From Rhizobium herbae (GTDB lineage Bacteria > Pseudomonadota > Alphaproteobacteria > Rhizobiales > Rhizobiaceae): a stretch of 64,000 bases of DNA. Below the pieces are notes generated by a model, which was given only the letters and a program-made list of their open reading frames with translations, had not been told where the DNA came from and ran no database searches. Position numbers and translations under genes: made by a program. Shown one piece after another: positions 25,969-39,030 of this stretch (positions are counted from its first letter, which is position 1; every line of letters begins with the position of its first letter). The stretch lies in the NCBI RefSeq assembly GCF_019511375.1, contig NZ_JAEUAO010000001.1:248001-312000 (forward strand). Direction: 5' to 3'.

Positions 25969-28749
25969 TTATTCCTCCGTGGCGGCCGGCGTATCGGTCT
26001 CCGGGACGCCCGCGCCGTTGGCTCCCTCGTCTTCCTCGTCGGCTTCCGGCTCGCTGATCCGCTCGACCGAGACGACCTTCTCGTCCTTGGCCGTCGAGAA
26101 GATCGTCACGCCCTTGGTCGCCCGGCTGGCAAGCCGGATGCCGCCCACCGGCACTCGGATCAGTTGGCCGCCATCCGACACCAGCATGATCTGGTCGTTG
26201 TCTTCGACCGGGAAGGCTGCAACGAGTTCACCGATTTCGCCTGTCTTCGAGGTGTCCGTGGCGCGGATGCCCTTGCCGCCACGGCCGGAGGTGCGGAAGT
26301 CATAGGTGGACGACCGCTTGCCGAAGCCCTTGACCGAAACCGTCAGAACGAACTGTTCGCGCGCCTTCAGTTCCTCGTAGCGCTCGTTGGAAAGCTCGCC
26401 ACCGTCGGAAACCTCTTCTCCGACCAGAGCGATCTCCTCAGCCTCGCCTGTTGCCGCGCGCCGCTCTGCTGCAGCGCGCTTCAGATAGGCGGCGCGCTCC
26501 CACGGCTCAGCATCGACATGCCCGACGATCGCCATCGAAATGATCCGGTCGTTTTCCCCGAGCGAGATGCCGCGGACGCCGATCGAATTGCGGCCGGCAA
26601 AGACGCGCACGTCATCGACCGGGAAGCGGATGCACTGGCCGAGAGCCGTCGTCAGAAGCACGTCATCCTGATCGGTGCAGGTCTCGACGGAGAGGATTTC
26701 ATCGCCCTCCTCCTCGAGTTTCATGGCGATCTTGCCGTTGCGGTTGACCTGGACGAAATCCGACAGCTTGTTGCGCCGGACCGTGCCGCGGGTGGTCGAG
26801 AACATCACGTCGAGGTTTTGCCAGGTGCTCTCGTCCTCTGGCAGCGGCATGATGGTCGTGATGCGCTCGCCGGCTTCGAGCGGCAGCATGTTGATCAGCG
26901 CCTTGCCACGCGACTGCGGCGTGCCGATCGGCAGACGCCAGACCTTCTCCTTGTAGACGATGCCACGGGAGGAGAAGAACAGGATCGGCGTGTGCGTGTT
27001 GGCGACGAAAAGGCGGTTGACGAAATCTTCGTCGCGCGTCGCCATCCCCGAACGCCCCTTGCCGCCCCGCCGCTGCGCCCTGTAGGTCGTCAGCGGCACG
27101 CGCTTGATGTAGCCGAGGTGGGACACGGTAATCACCATGTCTTCCCGGGCGATCAGATCCTCGTCGTCCATCTCCGGACCGCCCTCGACGATCTCGGTGC
27201 GGCGCGGCGTGCCGAATTCGTCGCGCACGGCGGCAAGTTCGTCCTTGACGATCGTCATGATGCGGACGCGTGAGGAGAGGATGTCGAGGTAGTCGCTGAT
27301 CTCTGCGCCGATCTTGTTCAGCTCATCGCTGATTTCGTCGCGTCCCAGCGCTGTCAGGCGGGCGAGGCGCAGTTCGAGGATCGCCCTCGCCTGCTCTTCC
27401 GACAGGTTGTAGGTCAGGTCGTCGTTGATCCGATGGCGCGGATCGTCGATCAGCCGGATCAGGCTCTCGACATCGGAGGCAGGCCAGCGGCGCGTCATCA
27501 ACTGCTCGCGCGCCGTCTGCGGATCCGGCGCTTCGCGGATCAGCTTGATGATCTCGTCGATATTGGCAACCGCGATCGCGAGACCGACCAAAACATGGGC
27601 GCGTTCGCGCGCCTTGCGCAACAGGTACTTCGTGCGCCGACTGACCACCTCTTCACGGAAGGCGACGAAGGCGCGCAGCATGTCGAGGAGCGTCATCTGC
27701 TCCGGCTTGCCGCCGTTCAGCGCCACCATGTTGCAGCCGAAGGAGGTCTGCAGCGGCGTGTAGCGATAGAGCTGGTTGAGGATTACCTCGGCATTGGCAT
27801 CGCGCTTCAGCTCAATGACGACGCGGTAGCCCTGGCGGTCGGATTCGTCGCGCAGGTCGGATATGCCCTCGATGCGCTTTTCCTTTACCAGTTCGGCCAT
27901 CTTCTCGATCATCGTCGCCTTGTTCACCTGGTAGGGAACTTCGGTGATGATGATCTGCTCGCGGTCGCCGCGCATCGGCTCGATGGTGGCGCGGCCACGC
28001 ATGATGACCGAGCCACGGCCGGTCTCGTAAGCCGAGCGAATGCCGGAGCGGCCGAGGATGAAGGCGCCGGTCGGGAAGTCCGGTCCCGGGATGATCTCCA
28101 TCAGTTGCGGCAATTCGAGCGCCGGTTCATCGATCAGCGCGATGCAGCCGTTGATGACTTCGGCGAGGTTGTGCGGCGGAATGTTGGTCGCCATGCCGAC
28201 GGCGATGCCGCCAGCCCCGTTGACCAGGAGGTTCGGGAACTTGGCCGGCACGACCGAAGGCTCGTGCAGCGTGCCGTCGTAGTTGTCGCGGAAATCGACG
28301 GTTTCCTTGTCGAGGTCATCGAGCAGCGCGTGCGCCGCCTTCTGCAGCCGGCACTCCGTATAACGTTCGGCCGCCGGCGGATCGCCGTCGATCGAGCCGA
28401 AATTGCCCTGGCCGTCGATCAGCGGCAGGCGCAGCGACCAAGGCTGCGCCATGCGCGCCAGAGCGTCGTAAATCGCCATGTTGCCGTGGGGATGGTATTT
28501 ACCCATCACGTCCCCGGTGACGCGGGCGCATTTGACGTATTTCTTGTTCCAGTCGATACCGAGCTCGCTCATCCCCCAGAGGATGCGGCGGTGAACCGGC
28601 TTCAGACCATCGCGGACATCGGGAAGCGCGCGGCTGACGATGACGCTCATGGCGTAATCGAGGTACGACCGCTGCATTTCCTCCATGATGGAAATAGGCT
28701 CGATGCCTGGTGGATTCTTGCCGCCGCCGGGTGTGGTTTGTTCAGTCAA
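25969..28749 (-). CDS. gyrA: DNA gyrase subunit A
   Basis: 926 aa, near the usual length for rhizobial GyrA. The breakage-reunion domain includes [20 protein letters not shown], the catalytic Tyr130 (ERYTECRL) and the quinolone-determining region [17 protein letters not shown]. The six-blade C-terminal domain carries a GyrA box ([12 protein letters not shown]), and a second similar repeat reads [11 protein letters not shown]. The tail is acidic (EADEEDEG). The frame starts at a TTG at 28749, giving the expected [12 protein letters not shown]-terminus. At the position of E. coli Ser83 the residue is Met91. It introduces negative supercoils together with GyrB. Confidence 0.97.
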   Translation of the reverse strand: MTEQTTPGGGKNPPGIEPISIMEEMQRSYLDYAMSVIVSRALPDVRDGLKPVHRRILWGMSELGIDWNKKYVKCARVTGDVMGKYHPHGNMAIYDALARMAQPWSLRLPLIDGQGNFGSIDGDPPAAERYTECRLQKAAHALLDDLDKETVDFRDNYDGTLHEPSVVPAKFPNLLVNGAGGIAVGMATNIPPHNLAEVINGCIALIDEPALELPQLMEIIPGPDFPTGAFILGRSGIRSAYETGRGSVIMRGRATIEPMRGDREQIIITEVPYQVNKATMIEKMAELVKEKRIEGISDLRDESDRQGYRVVIELKRDANAEVILNQLYRYTPLQTSFGCNMVALNGGKPEQMTLLDMLRAFVAFREEVVSRRTKYLLRKARERAHVLVGLAIAVANIDEIIKLIREAPDPQTAREQLMTRRWPASDVESLIRLIDDPRHRINDDLTYNLSEEQARAILELRLARLTALGRDEISDELNKIGAEISDYLDILSSRVRIMTIVKDELAAVRDEFGTPRRTEIVEGGPEMDDEDLIAREDMVITVSHLGYIKRVPLTTYRAQRRGGKGRSGMATRDEDFVNRLFVANTHTPILFFSSRGIVYKEKVWRLPIGTPQSRGKALINMLPLEAGERITTIMPLPEDESTWQNLDVMFSTTRGTVRRNKLSDFVQVNRNGKIAMKLEEEGDEILSVETCTDQDDVLLTTALGQCIRFPVDDVRVFAGRNSIGVRGISLGENDRIISMAIVGHVDAEPWERAAYLKRAAAERRAATGEAEEIALVGEEVSDGGELSNERYEELKAREQFVLTVSVKGFGKRSSTYDFRTSGRGGKGIRATDTSKTGEIGELVAAFPVEDNDQIMLVSDGGQLIRVPVGGIRLASRATKGVTIFSTAKDEKVVSVERISEPEADEEDEGANGAGVPETDTPAATEE

Positions 28750-28982
28750 TTTCGATCACGATCTTTGTTCAGAATCAGACAGAGTTTTATAGCCGAATGC
28801 ATTGGCCAGCGCCAATTTCGGGGCCGGGTTTTAAACAGCCTTTTCGGCTCTTCGGCGCTATGCGTGGCATTTGCAAGGCAAAAGCGAAGGAACGGTCCGA
28901 AACAGCTCTTTCCTTCGCCGATCCGCTCGCCTAACAATCCGCAGGACGGCCATCATAAGCAAAGCCGCGACGGGGAAGCCGC

Positions 28983-29612
28983 ATGTCTCACATCGATCTC
29001 TTGATCAATGCGCTGACCACCATTCTGGTCACCATCGATCCGCCCGGCCTTGCGCCGATCTTCCTCAGCCTGACAACGGGCATGAGCCGCCAGGAACGGT
29101 TCCTAGTGGCACGCCGCGGCACGCTGATTGCCTTCTTCATCCTCTCCGCCTTCGCCCTCTTCGGCAACGGCATCCTTGGGCTGCTCGGCATTTCGATCGG
29201 CGCGTTCCGGATCGCCGGCGGCCTCCTGCTCTTCTGGATTGCCTTCGAGATGATCTTCGAGAAACGCAACGAGCGGAAGGAAAAGACCGGCGAAGCCGCC
29301 ATCACCCGCGACCACATTCACAATATTGCGGTGTTTCCGCTGGCACTGCCGCTGATTGCCGGCCCCGGCGCGATCTCGGCGACGATCCTTTTATCCGGAT
29401 CCTTCTCCGCCACCATCGACCGGGCACAGCTCATCCTCGTCATCGCCTTTTGTCTTGCCCTGCTCTTTGCCGCCCTGGTCATCGCCGAACGCATCGACCG
29501 CTTCCTAGGCGTCACCGGCCGCGCCATCCTGACCCGGCTGCTCGGCGTCATCCTCGCAGCGCTTGCCGTTCAGTTCGTCGTGGATGGCGTGAAGTCATCA
29601 ATGGCGCTTTGA
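28983..29612 (+). CDS. MarC-family integral membrane protein
   Basis: 209 aa with six hydrophobic segments. The family signature IDPPGLAPIFLSLT lies in the first loop, and NIAVFPLALPLIAGPGAIS is the second conserved block. MarC (YchE/YhgN) proteins were once linked to multiple antibiotic resistance, but that role was not confirmed; the function is unknown. It is monocistronic and converges on ssb with a shared stem-loop between them. Confidence 0.92.
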   Translation: MSHIDLLINALTTILVTIDPPGLAPIFLSLTTGMSRQERFLVARRGTLIAFFILSAFALFGNGILGLLGISIGAFRIAGGLLLFWIAFEMIFEKRNERKEKTGEAAITRDHIHNIAVFPLALPLIAGPGAISATILLSGSFSATIDRAQLILVIAFCLALLFAALVIAERIDRFLGVTGRAILTRLLGVILAALAVQFVVDGVKSSMAL

Positions 29613-29640
29613 CGCGCACGCATCACCGAACGCTCAAGCA

Positions 29641-29667
29641 GCAAAAAGGCCCGGTTTCCCGAGCCTC
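29641..29667 (-). terminator. Intrinsic terminator of ssb
   Basis: Stem AGGCTCGG/CCGGGCCT (one U-G pair) with a GAAA loop, read on the minus strand and followed by TTTTT. It lies 24 bases past the ssb stop. The marC stop is 29 bases to its left, so it could serve both genes, though the plus-strand T tract is weaker. Confidence 0.7.
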
Positions 29668-29690
29668 TTTCTGTATTGTGACGCGACGGA

Positions 29691-30206
29691 TCAGAACGGA
29701 ATGTCGTCATCCATGTCGCGCGAAAAGTTTCCGCCACCGCCACTCGAGCGGCCGGCCGGCGCCGATGCAGGCCGATCGTAGTCGTCGCCGTAGCCGCCGG
29801 AGCTTGCGCCACCGAAATCCGAGCCGCTTCGACCGGCGCCGGAACCGGCGTCGCCCCGCCCGCCGAGCATCGTCAGCGTCGAGTTGAAGCCCTGCAGGAC
29901 AACTTCCGTCGAATAGCGATCCTGACCATTCTGATCCTGCCATTTGCGGGTCTGCAACTGGCCCTCGATATAGACCGTCGAGCCCTTCTTCAGATATTGC
30001 TCGGCAACCTTGCAGAGACCTTCGTTGAAGATCACGACGGTGTGCCACTCCGTCTTTTCCTTGCGCTCGCCCGTATTGCGGTCGCGCCAGCTTTCCGAGG
30101 TCGCAATCCGCAGGTTGGCGATCGGCCGGCCGTCCTGCGTGCGCCGGATTTCCGGGTCCGCCCCGAGGTTGCCTATCAAAATCACCTTGTTGACACTACC
30201 CGCCAT
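29691..30206 (-). CDS. ssb: Single-stranded DNA-binding protein
   Basis: 171 aa. The N-terminal OB fold starts [20 protein letters not shown] and includes [20 protein letters not shown]. It is followed by a Gly/Ser-rich flexible linker and the acidic interaction tip DMDDDIPF, which recruits partner proteins. It coats ssDNA in replication, repair and SOS signalling. It is divergent from uvrA with an SOS box between them. Confidence 0.97.
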   Translation of the reverse strand: MAGSVNKVILIGNLGADPEIRRTQDGRPIANLRIATSESWRDRNTGERKEKTEWHTVVIFNEGLCKVAEQYLKKGSTVYIEGQLQTRKWQDQNGQDRYSTEVVLQGFNSTLTMLGGRGDAGSGAGRSGSDFGGASSGGYGDDYDRPASAPAGRSSGGGGNFSRDMDDDIPF

Positions 30207-30336
30207 CTTGCTTTTCCTGTTATCCCGCCCGGCATCGCAGCCCGGCCACCAAAATTCTCAAGCGCGCATCTTAGCGGCTGCCGGCCCACCATACGCCCCT
30301 TCGCACCGCGTCATCCACAACAGATTTTGAATTTTT

Positions 30337-30351
30337 GTTCTTTATTTGTTC
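30337..30351. promoter_or_regulatory. SOS box between ssb and uvrA
   Basis: A perfect GTTC-TTTATTT-GTTC direct repeat, the alphaproteobacterial LexA operator. It lies 126 bases before uvrA and 131 bases before ssb, so LexA could control both divergent genes. Confidence 0.85.
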
Positions 30352-30476
30352 TAGTAAATCCGTAATATCGTGTCAACTGACTCGGGAAAGCCCGCCTGTT
30401 TTTTTGGATTGCGCCTCGACATGCGCCGTGCCGTACTTAAATAGGAGCATTCACCGGATTTACAAAGCTGGACACG

Positions 30477-33398
<2,922 letters not shown>

Positions 33399-33424
33399 AA
33401 GACAGGACCGAAGGGGGCGACGGC

Positions 33425-34228
33425 ATGACCAAATCTGGCACGATCCGCTGTGGCATCGGCGGCTGGTCCTTCGATCCTTGGGAAGGCACGTTCTATCCTG
33501 AGACGCTGTCGAAGAAGCGGCAATTGGAATATGCCAGCCGGCAACTGAAGGTCATCGAGGTCAACGGCACCTATTACAGTTCGCAGAAGCCGGAAACCTT
33601 TGCCAAGTGGGCGTCCGAAGTGCCGGATGATTTCGTCTTCTCGCTGAAAGCGAGCCGCTTTGCCACCAACAAGAAAGTGCTGGCCGAGGCGGGTGATTCG
33701 ATCAACCGGTTTCTTGGCCAGGGGCTCACGGAACTGGGGCCGCATCTCGGCCCGATCCTATGGCAGTTCATGCCCACCAAGAAATTCGATGCCGATGATT
33801 TCGGTGCCTTTCTGGCACTGCTGCCGGAGAAGCAGGATGGCCTGACTCTGCGGCACGTCGTCGAGGTGCGCCATCCATCCTTCCGCACGCCGGAGTTCAT
33901 CGCGCTGCTGGCGAAACACAACGTGGCCGTGGTCTGCGCCGATCACGCCGACTACCCGATGATCGCCGACGTCACCTCGGACTTCGTCTATGCCCGCCTG
34001 CAGACGGGCAGCGACGATGTCGAGACTTGCTATGACGAAAAGCGGCTCGATCTGTGGGCCGATCGGCTGAAGACCTGGGCGTCGGGTGGCGCGGTGGCGG
34101 AGCTTGACCTTGGTGATCCCTCGCGCAAGCCTGAAAAGAAGCCTCGCGATGTCTTTGCCTTCTTCATCAGCGAGGGCAAGGTCAATGCACCGAACGGCGC
34201 GCGGGCACTGCAGAAGCGCGTCGACTGA
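33425..34228 (+). CDS. DUF72 (YecE-like) family protein
   Basis: 267 aa TIM-barrel protein of the DUF72 family. Blocks visible: IRCGIGGWSFDPWEGTFYPE at the N-terminus, VEVNGTYYSSQKPETFAKWA-like sequence (VIEVNGTYYSSQKPETFAKW), GPILWQFMP, and VEVRHPSFRTPEF. Its structure is known in the family but its activity is not. The start follows a GGGGGCGACGGC stretch, 26 bases after uvrA, so it may be co-transcribed and SOS-induced. It ends directly against the convergent NAD(P)HX repair gene (no gap). Confidence 0.9.
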   Translation: MTKSGTIRCGIGGWSFDPWEGTFYPETLSKKRQLEYASRQLKVIEVNGTYYSSQKPETFAKWASEVPDDFVFSLKASRFATNKKVLAEAGDSINRFLGQGLTELGPHLGPILWQFMPTKKFDADDFGAFLALLPEKQDGLTLRHVVEVRHPSFRTPEFIALLAKHNVAVVCADHADYPMIADVTSDFVYARLQTGSDDVETCYDEKRLDLWADRLKTWASGGAVAELDLGDPSRKPEKKPRDVFAFFISEGKVNAPNGARALQKRVD

Positions 34229-35707
34229 TCAGGCCGGCAGCGCTTCGATGGCCGCTGCGAGATCTTCCGCCGTCAGCCCCTCGCCCGCTTTCGCGCCGGC
34301 TCGTCCATGACGCCAGACACCGGCGGCGGCCGCTTCGAAGGCGGGCATGCCCTGCGCCAGATGGGCGCCGATGATACCGGCGAGCGTATCTCCCGATCCT
34401 GCCGTCGCCAGCCACGGCGGCGCGTTGGTGTTGATCGCGGCGCGGCCGTCGGGCGCGGCGATTACCGTGTCGGCACCCTTGTAGACGATGACGCCATGAC
34501 TGCGTTTGGCCGCGGCGATGGCGCGGTCGACCTTCGAAAGGGCCTCGTCGGCCTCGATATCCGGAAACAGCCGGGCGAACTCGCCGTCATGCGGTGTCAT
34601 GACCAGTCGCGTTTCACCCTTGGCGCAGGCTTTGAAAAGCGGGCCCGAATCGTCCTTGAAAGCCGTGATGCCATCGGCGTCGAGCACCAGTTTGTGGCTA
34701 GCGAGCATCAGGGCGTACCGACGCACCCTCTGCAGATCGCCAAATCCCGGGCCGAGCACGAAGGCGCCAACGCGTTTGTCAGCCAGCCACTGCGCGAGGT
34801 CGTCTTCGCCTTCGATCTGCTTCAACATTACGGCCGTCAGATGGGACGCATTGGCTTGCAAGGCCGCGGCCGGGGAAGCGATCGTCACCAATCCGGCGCC
34901 CGCCCTCAGACCGGCAATGGCCGACAGGCGTGCCGCACCCGTCGAGAGCGGGCCGCCCGAAAAAACGCCAAGGTGCCCGCGCTTGAACTTGTGCGCGGCG
35001 GGGTCCAGCGTGAACGCGTATTTCCGCCAGAGATGCGGGCCGTTTGCACTAAGCCTGCCGGCGCGGGCGGACAGGATGCGTTCGGGAATGCCGATATCGA
35101 ACACCTCCAGCGTCCCGCAAAGCATCCGCCCCGGCATCAGCAAATGTCCCGGCTTGCGGGCGACGAACGTGACGGTGTGACGCGCCCGAAAGCCTGCGCC
35201 CAGAACTTGTCCGCTGCGGCCATCGACGCCGGAGGGCAGGTCGACGGCGATCACCGGAAGGTCCTGGCTAGCAACGGTCCGCATCACCCTTGCCGCTTCC
35301 GGCGGGACGGGACGCGAAAGGCCTGCACCGAACAAAGCATCGACGACAACGTCACCGGCGGTCGGGGCATAGTCCGCAAGCGGTTTCACCGCCGTTCCGA
35401 ACGCCGTGCAGGCCCGGGCCGCGTCGCCTTTCAGGGCTGCCGGATCACCCAGGGCATGGACGTCGACATCGGCGCCGCTGTCCCGCAAGGCTGCGGCGGC
35501 GATATAGCCGTCGCCGCCATTGTTGCCGGGACCGCATAGAACGACAAACCGCAAGGCGCCGGGATAAAGCCGCAAAGCGGCCGCTGAAACGGCCGTTCCA
35601 GCGGACGTCATCAGGCCGAAACTGTCGATCCCCGAGCGCGCGGCATCGGCATCAATCGCAGTGATTTCGGCGGGCGTGACGACGGTGTGATTTCTATCGG
35701 CTGACAT
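34229..35707 (-). CDS. nnr: Bifunctional NAD(P)HX epimerase/dehydratase
   Basis: 492 aa fusion of a YjeF N-terminal epimerase domain (about residues 1-210; CGPGNNGGDGYIAAAAL, VDALFGAGL, AVDLPSGVDGRSG) and a C-terminal ADP-dependent dehydratase domain of the ribokinase fold (FSGGPLSTGAARL, VMTPHDGEFARLFP, TAGSGDTLAGIIG). Together they repair hydrated NAD(P)H. The ATG at 35707 is preferred; the frame runs up to 35770. It is divergent from glnB, an order I recall from other rhizobia. Confidence 0.93.
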   Translation of the reverse strand: MSADRNHTVVTPAEITAIDADAARSGIDSFGLMTSAGTAVSAAALRLYPGALRFVVLCGPGNNGGDGYIAAAALRDSGADVDVHALGDPAALKGDAARACTAFGTAVKPLADYAPTAGDVVVDALFGAGLSRPVPPEAARVMRTVASQDLPVIAVDLPSGVDGRSGQVLGAGFRARHTVTFVARKPGHLLMPGRMLCGTLEVFDIGIPERILSARAGRLSANGPHLWRKYAFTLDPAAHKFKRGHLGVFSGGPLSTGAARLSAIAGLRAGAGLVTIASPAAALQANASHLTAVMLKQIEGEDDLAQWLADKRVGAFVLGPGFGDLQRVRRYALMLASHKLVLDADGITAFKDDSGPLFKACAKGETRLVMTPHDGEFARLFPDIEADEALSKVDRAIAAAKRSHGVIVYKGADTVIAAPDGRAAINTNAPPWLATAGSGDTLAGIIGAHLAQGMPAFEAAAAGVWRHGRAGAKAGEGLTAEDLAAAIEALPA

Positions 35708-36381
<674 letters not shown>

Positions 36382-36442
36382 TCAGCCTGGCCGTTCGGTC
36401 CGGGCTACTACCTCGTCATCTCAAGAGAGGGACTTTCAAAAC

Positions 36443-37852
36443 ATGACGACTGCCAATGATATCCTCAAGCAAATCAAGGATAACGACGTCAAGTTCGTGG
36501 ATTTGCGCTTCACAGACCCGAAGGGCAAGCTGCAGCACGTCACGATGGACGTATCCGGTGTTGACGAGGACATGTTCGCCGATGGCGTGATGTTCGACGG
36601 TTCGTCGATCGGCGGCTGGAAGGCGATCAACGAGTCCGACATGGTGCTGATGCCGGATCCGGCAACCGTGCACATGGATCCCTTCTTCGCGCAGTCGACG
36701 ATGGTCATTGTCTGCGACATTCTCGATCCGGTCTCCGGTGAAGCCTATAACCGCGATCCGCGCGGCATCGCCAAGAAAGCCGAAGCCTATCTCAAGGCAT
36801 CGGGCATCGGCGACACCGTCTTCGTCGGTCCCGAGCCGGAATTCTTCGTGTTCGACGATGTGAAATACAAGGCCGACCCCTACAACACCGGCTTCAAGCT
36901 CGACTCGTCCGAACTGCCCTCCAATGATGACACCGACTACGAAACCGGCAACCTCGGCCACCGCCCGCGCGTCAAGGGTGGCTACTTCCCGGTTCCGCCG
37001 GTCGACAGCTCCCAGGACATGCGCTCCGAAATGCTGACGGTGCTGAGCGAAATGGGTGTCACCGTCGAAAAGCAGCACCATGAAGTGGCCGCTGCCCAGC
37101 ATGAGCTCGGCGTCAAGTTCGACACACTGGTGCGCAACGCCGACAAGATCCAGATCTACAAGTACGTCGTGCACCAGGTCGCCAATGCCTATGGCAAGAC
37201 GGCAACCTTCATGCCGAAGCCGATCTTCGGCGACAACGGCTCGGGCATGCACGTGCACCAGTCGATCTGGAAGGACGGCAAGCCGACGTTTGCCGGCGAC
37301 GAATATGCCGGCCTGTCGGAAACCTGCCTCTTCTATATCGGCGGCATCATCAAGCATGCCAAGGCAATCAACGCCTTCACCAATCCGACGACGAACTCCT
37401 ACAAGCGTCTGGTGCCGGGTTATGAAGCGCCGGTTCTGCTGGCCTATTCGGCCCGCAACCGCTCTGCCTCGTGCCGCATCCCCTTCGGTACCGGTCCGAA
37501 GTCGAAGCGCGTCGAAGTTCGCTTCCCCGATCCGCTGGCAAACCCCTATCTCGGCTTTGCCGCCATGCTGATGGCCGGCCTCGACGGCATCAAGAACAAG
37601 ATCCATCCGGGCAAGGCCATGGACAAGGATCTCTACGACCTGCCGCCGAAGGAACTGAGGAAGATCCCGACAGTCTGCGGCTCGCTGCGCGAAGCGCTCG
37701 AAAACCTCGACAGGGACCGCAAGTTCCTGACCGCCGGCGGCGTCTTCGACGACGACCAGATCGATGCTTACATCGAACTCAAGATGACCGAGGTCATGCG
37801 CTTCGAGATGACCCCGCATCCGGTCGAATTCGACATGTACTACTCGGCCTAA
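36443..37852 (+). CDS. glnA: Glutamine synthetase type I
   Basis: 469 aa. It makes glutamine from glutamate and ammonia with ATP. Signatures: FDGSSIGGW, metal and substrate residues in [10 protein letters not shown], the ATP-binding block [18 protein letters not shown], and the adenylylation loop with Tyr398 ([10 protein letters not shown]), the target of GlnE. The dodecameric GSI form is typical of rhizobia, alongside a GSII elsewhere. The ATG at 36443 follows AGAGAGGGAC. It is followed by a strong terminator. Confidence 0.98.
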   Translation: MTTANDILKQIKDNDVKFVDLRFTDPKGKLQHVTMDVSGVDEDMFADGVMFDGSSIGGWKAINESDMVLMPDPATVHMDPFFAQSTMVIVCDILDPVSGEAYNRDPRGIAKKAEAYLKASGIGDTVFVGPEPEFFVFDDVKYKADPYNTGFKLDSSELPSNDDTDYETGNLGHRPRVKGGYFPVPPVDSSQDMRSEMLTVLSEMGVTVEKQHHEVAAAQHELGVKFDTLVRNADKIQIYKYVVHQVANAYGKTATFMPKPIFGDNGSGMHVHQSIWKDGKPTFAGDEYAGLSETCLFYIGGIIKHAKAINAFTNPTTNSYKRLVPGYEAPVLLAYSARNRSASCRIPFGTGPKSKRVEVRFPDPLANPYLGFAAMLMAGLDGIKNKIHPGKAMDKDLYDLPPKELRKIPTVCGSLREALENLDRDRKFLTAGGVFDDDQIDAYIELKMTEVMRFEMTPHPVEFDMYYSA

Positions 37853-37892
37853 AAGCGGCTTCTGGGCCCGCGCGAGCGGGTCCGGCTCAAAC

Positions 37893-37928
37893 AAAAGGCC
37901 GGTCTCGCGTGAGACCGGCCTTTTCATT
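37893..37928 (+). terminator. Intrinsic terminator of glnA
   Basis: Perfect 14-bp stem AAAAGGCCGGTCTC/GAGACCGGCCTTTT with a GCGT loop, ending in a T run. It lies 40 bases past the glnA stop. Being symmetrical, it may also end minus-strand transcripts of the convergent TAXI gene. Confidence 0.9.
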
Positions 37929-37945
37929 TGTACGGTTGGAACCGG

Positions 37946-38983
37946 CTATTGTTTCTTCAGGCGCTGCTTCAGCAGTTCGAGATATTCCTCGTTGCCATCC
38001 GGCTGCCCGGTTGCGGCTTCCGGCGCCTTGCAGGCCGGCTTGTAGTCAAGCGCCATGCCTGCCTTGACGCAAACGCCGACCTGCCAGCCGGGCGGCAAGG
38101 CGGTCAGATCGACATCCTTCCATTTCGGATGTCCGGTCGCCTGCAGCTTTTCGAGATTGTTGAGAATGAGGCTTGAGAACTCCGACACCGCCTTGCAGCT
38201 TTCGCGCTGATAGGCGTTGCGCTTGACATCGTAGTCATAGGTCATCAGCACGGCCTTCACGGCGATCAGATCGACCGGTTCTTTCTGGAATGCGTAAGTC
38301 CCGGCATCGATGCGCGAGGCCGTGTAGGTGGCAAGCAGCGGCGCCTCGGTGATCGGCAGGAGATGAAACTTCGCGCCGTCGATCGGGTTGTTCTTGAACA
38401 GCGCCGCCGGAGCCCCTGCGACGTAGAAGAAGGCGTCGATCTCGCCGGCCAGCAGTTTCGGCAAAGCCGTATCCGGGTTGATCGCGACGCGTTCGCCGGT
38501 CTTCACCTGCAGAATGTCGAGAATGAGCGAGGACGTCAGGAAGGTGCCGCTGTCCTTCACGCCGACGGCAACCTTCTTGCCGTCCAGGTCCTTCATATCC
38601 TTGATATCGGCGCGGGCGAGAACGTGGATTTCCTCGTTATAGAGCGGGAACATGATGCGCACGCCACGCACCGCCTGCTGCACCTCGGGGTCGTTCGCCT
38701 CGAAGGTCTTCAGATATTCGAGCACGTCACTCTGGACGATACCGAACTGGGTGTTCTTGCGGTTTCTCACCCCGATAAAATTTTCCAGCGAGCCTGCGGA
38801 TTCCTGGACGTTGAGGGTCAGCCCGCAACTCTTGCCGAGTGCTGCGACATCGCGGCCGATCTGGATATAGGTGCCCTGCGGTCCGCCGGTCATGATGTTT
38901 TTTTCAAACTCGGCCGCCGATGCCGGACCGAATAGACAGGCCGCGACGATCGCGGCGGCAACGGAGGCCAGTCGAAACACCAT
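37946..38983 (-). CDS. TAXI-family solute-binding protein
   Basis: 345 aa with a signal peptide (MVFRLASVAAAIVAACLFGP, cleavage after ASA). The TAXI signature follows: MTGGPQGTYIQIGRDVAALG, then SAGSLENFIGVRNRKNTQFG, FGIVQSDV and KKVAVGVKDSGTFLT. TAXI proteins feed TRAP transporters with glutamate-like or other organic acids. No TRAP permease (DctQ/DctM fused) is nearby, so it is an orphan component or works with a distant permease. The ATG at 38983 follows GAGAGGA. It lies 47 bases after a coiled-coil protein gene. Confidence 0.88.
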   Translation of the reverse strand: MVFRLASVAAAIVAACLFGPASAAEFEKNIMTGGPQGTYIQIGRDVAALGKSCGLTLNVQESAGSLENFIGVRNRKNTQFGIVQSDVLEYLKTFEANDPEVQQAVRGVRIMFPLYNEEIHVLARADIKDMKDLDGKKVAVGVKDSGTFLTSSLILDILQVKTGERVAINPDTALPKLLAGEIDAFFYVAGAPAALFKNNPIDGAKFHLLPITEAPLLATYTASRIDAGTYAFQKEPVDLIAVKAVLMTYDYDVKRNAYQRESCKAVSEFSSLILNNLEKLQATGHPKWKDVDLTALPPGWQVGVCVKAGMALDYKPACKAPEAATGQPDGNEEYLELLKQRLKKQ

Positions 38984-39030
38984 TTTTCCTCTCCCGAAAA
39001 CCGCTTGCGCTCGGCAAGCGGAGGAATATG

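Noticed and set aside
27433..29004. 523-codon open frame antisense to gyrA, running into marC
   Set aside because: Shadow of gyrA; overlaps the marC start out of frame.
36416..37927. 503-codon open frame antisense to glnA
   Set aside because: glnA is unambiguous; no domain or ribosome-binding site for this frame.
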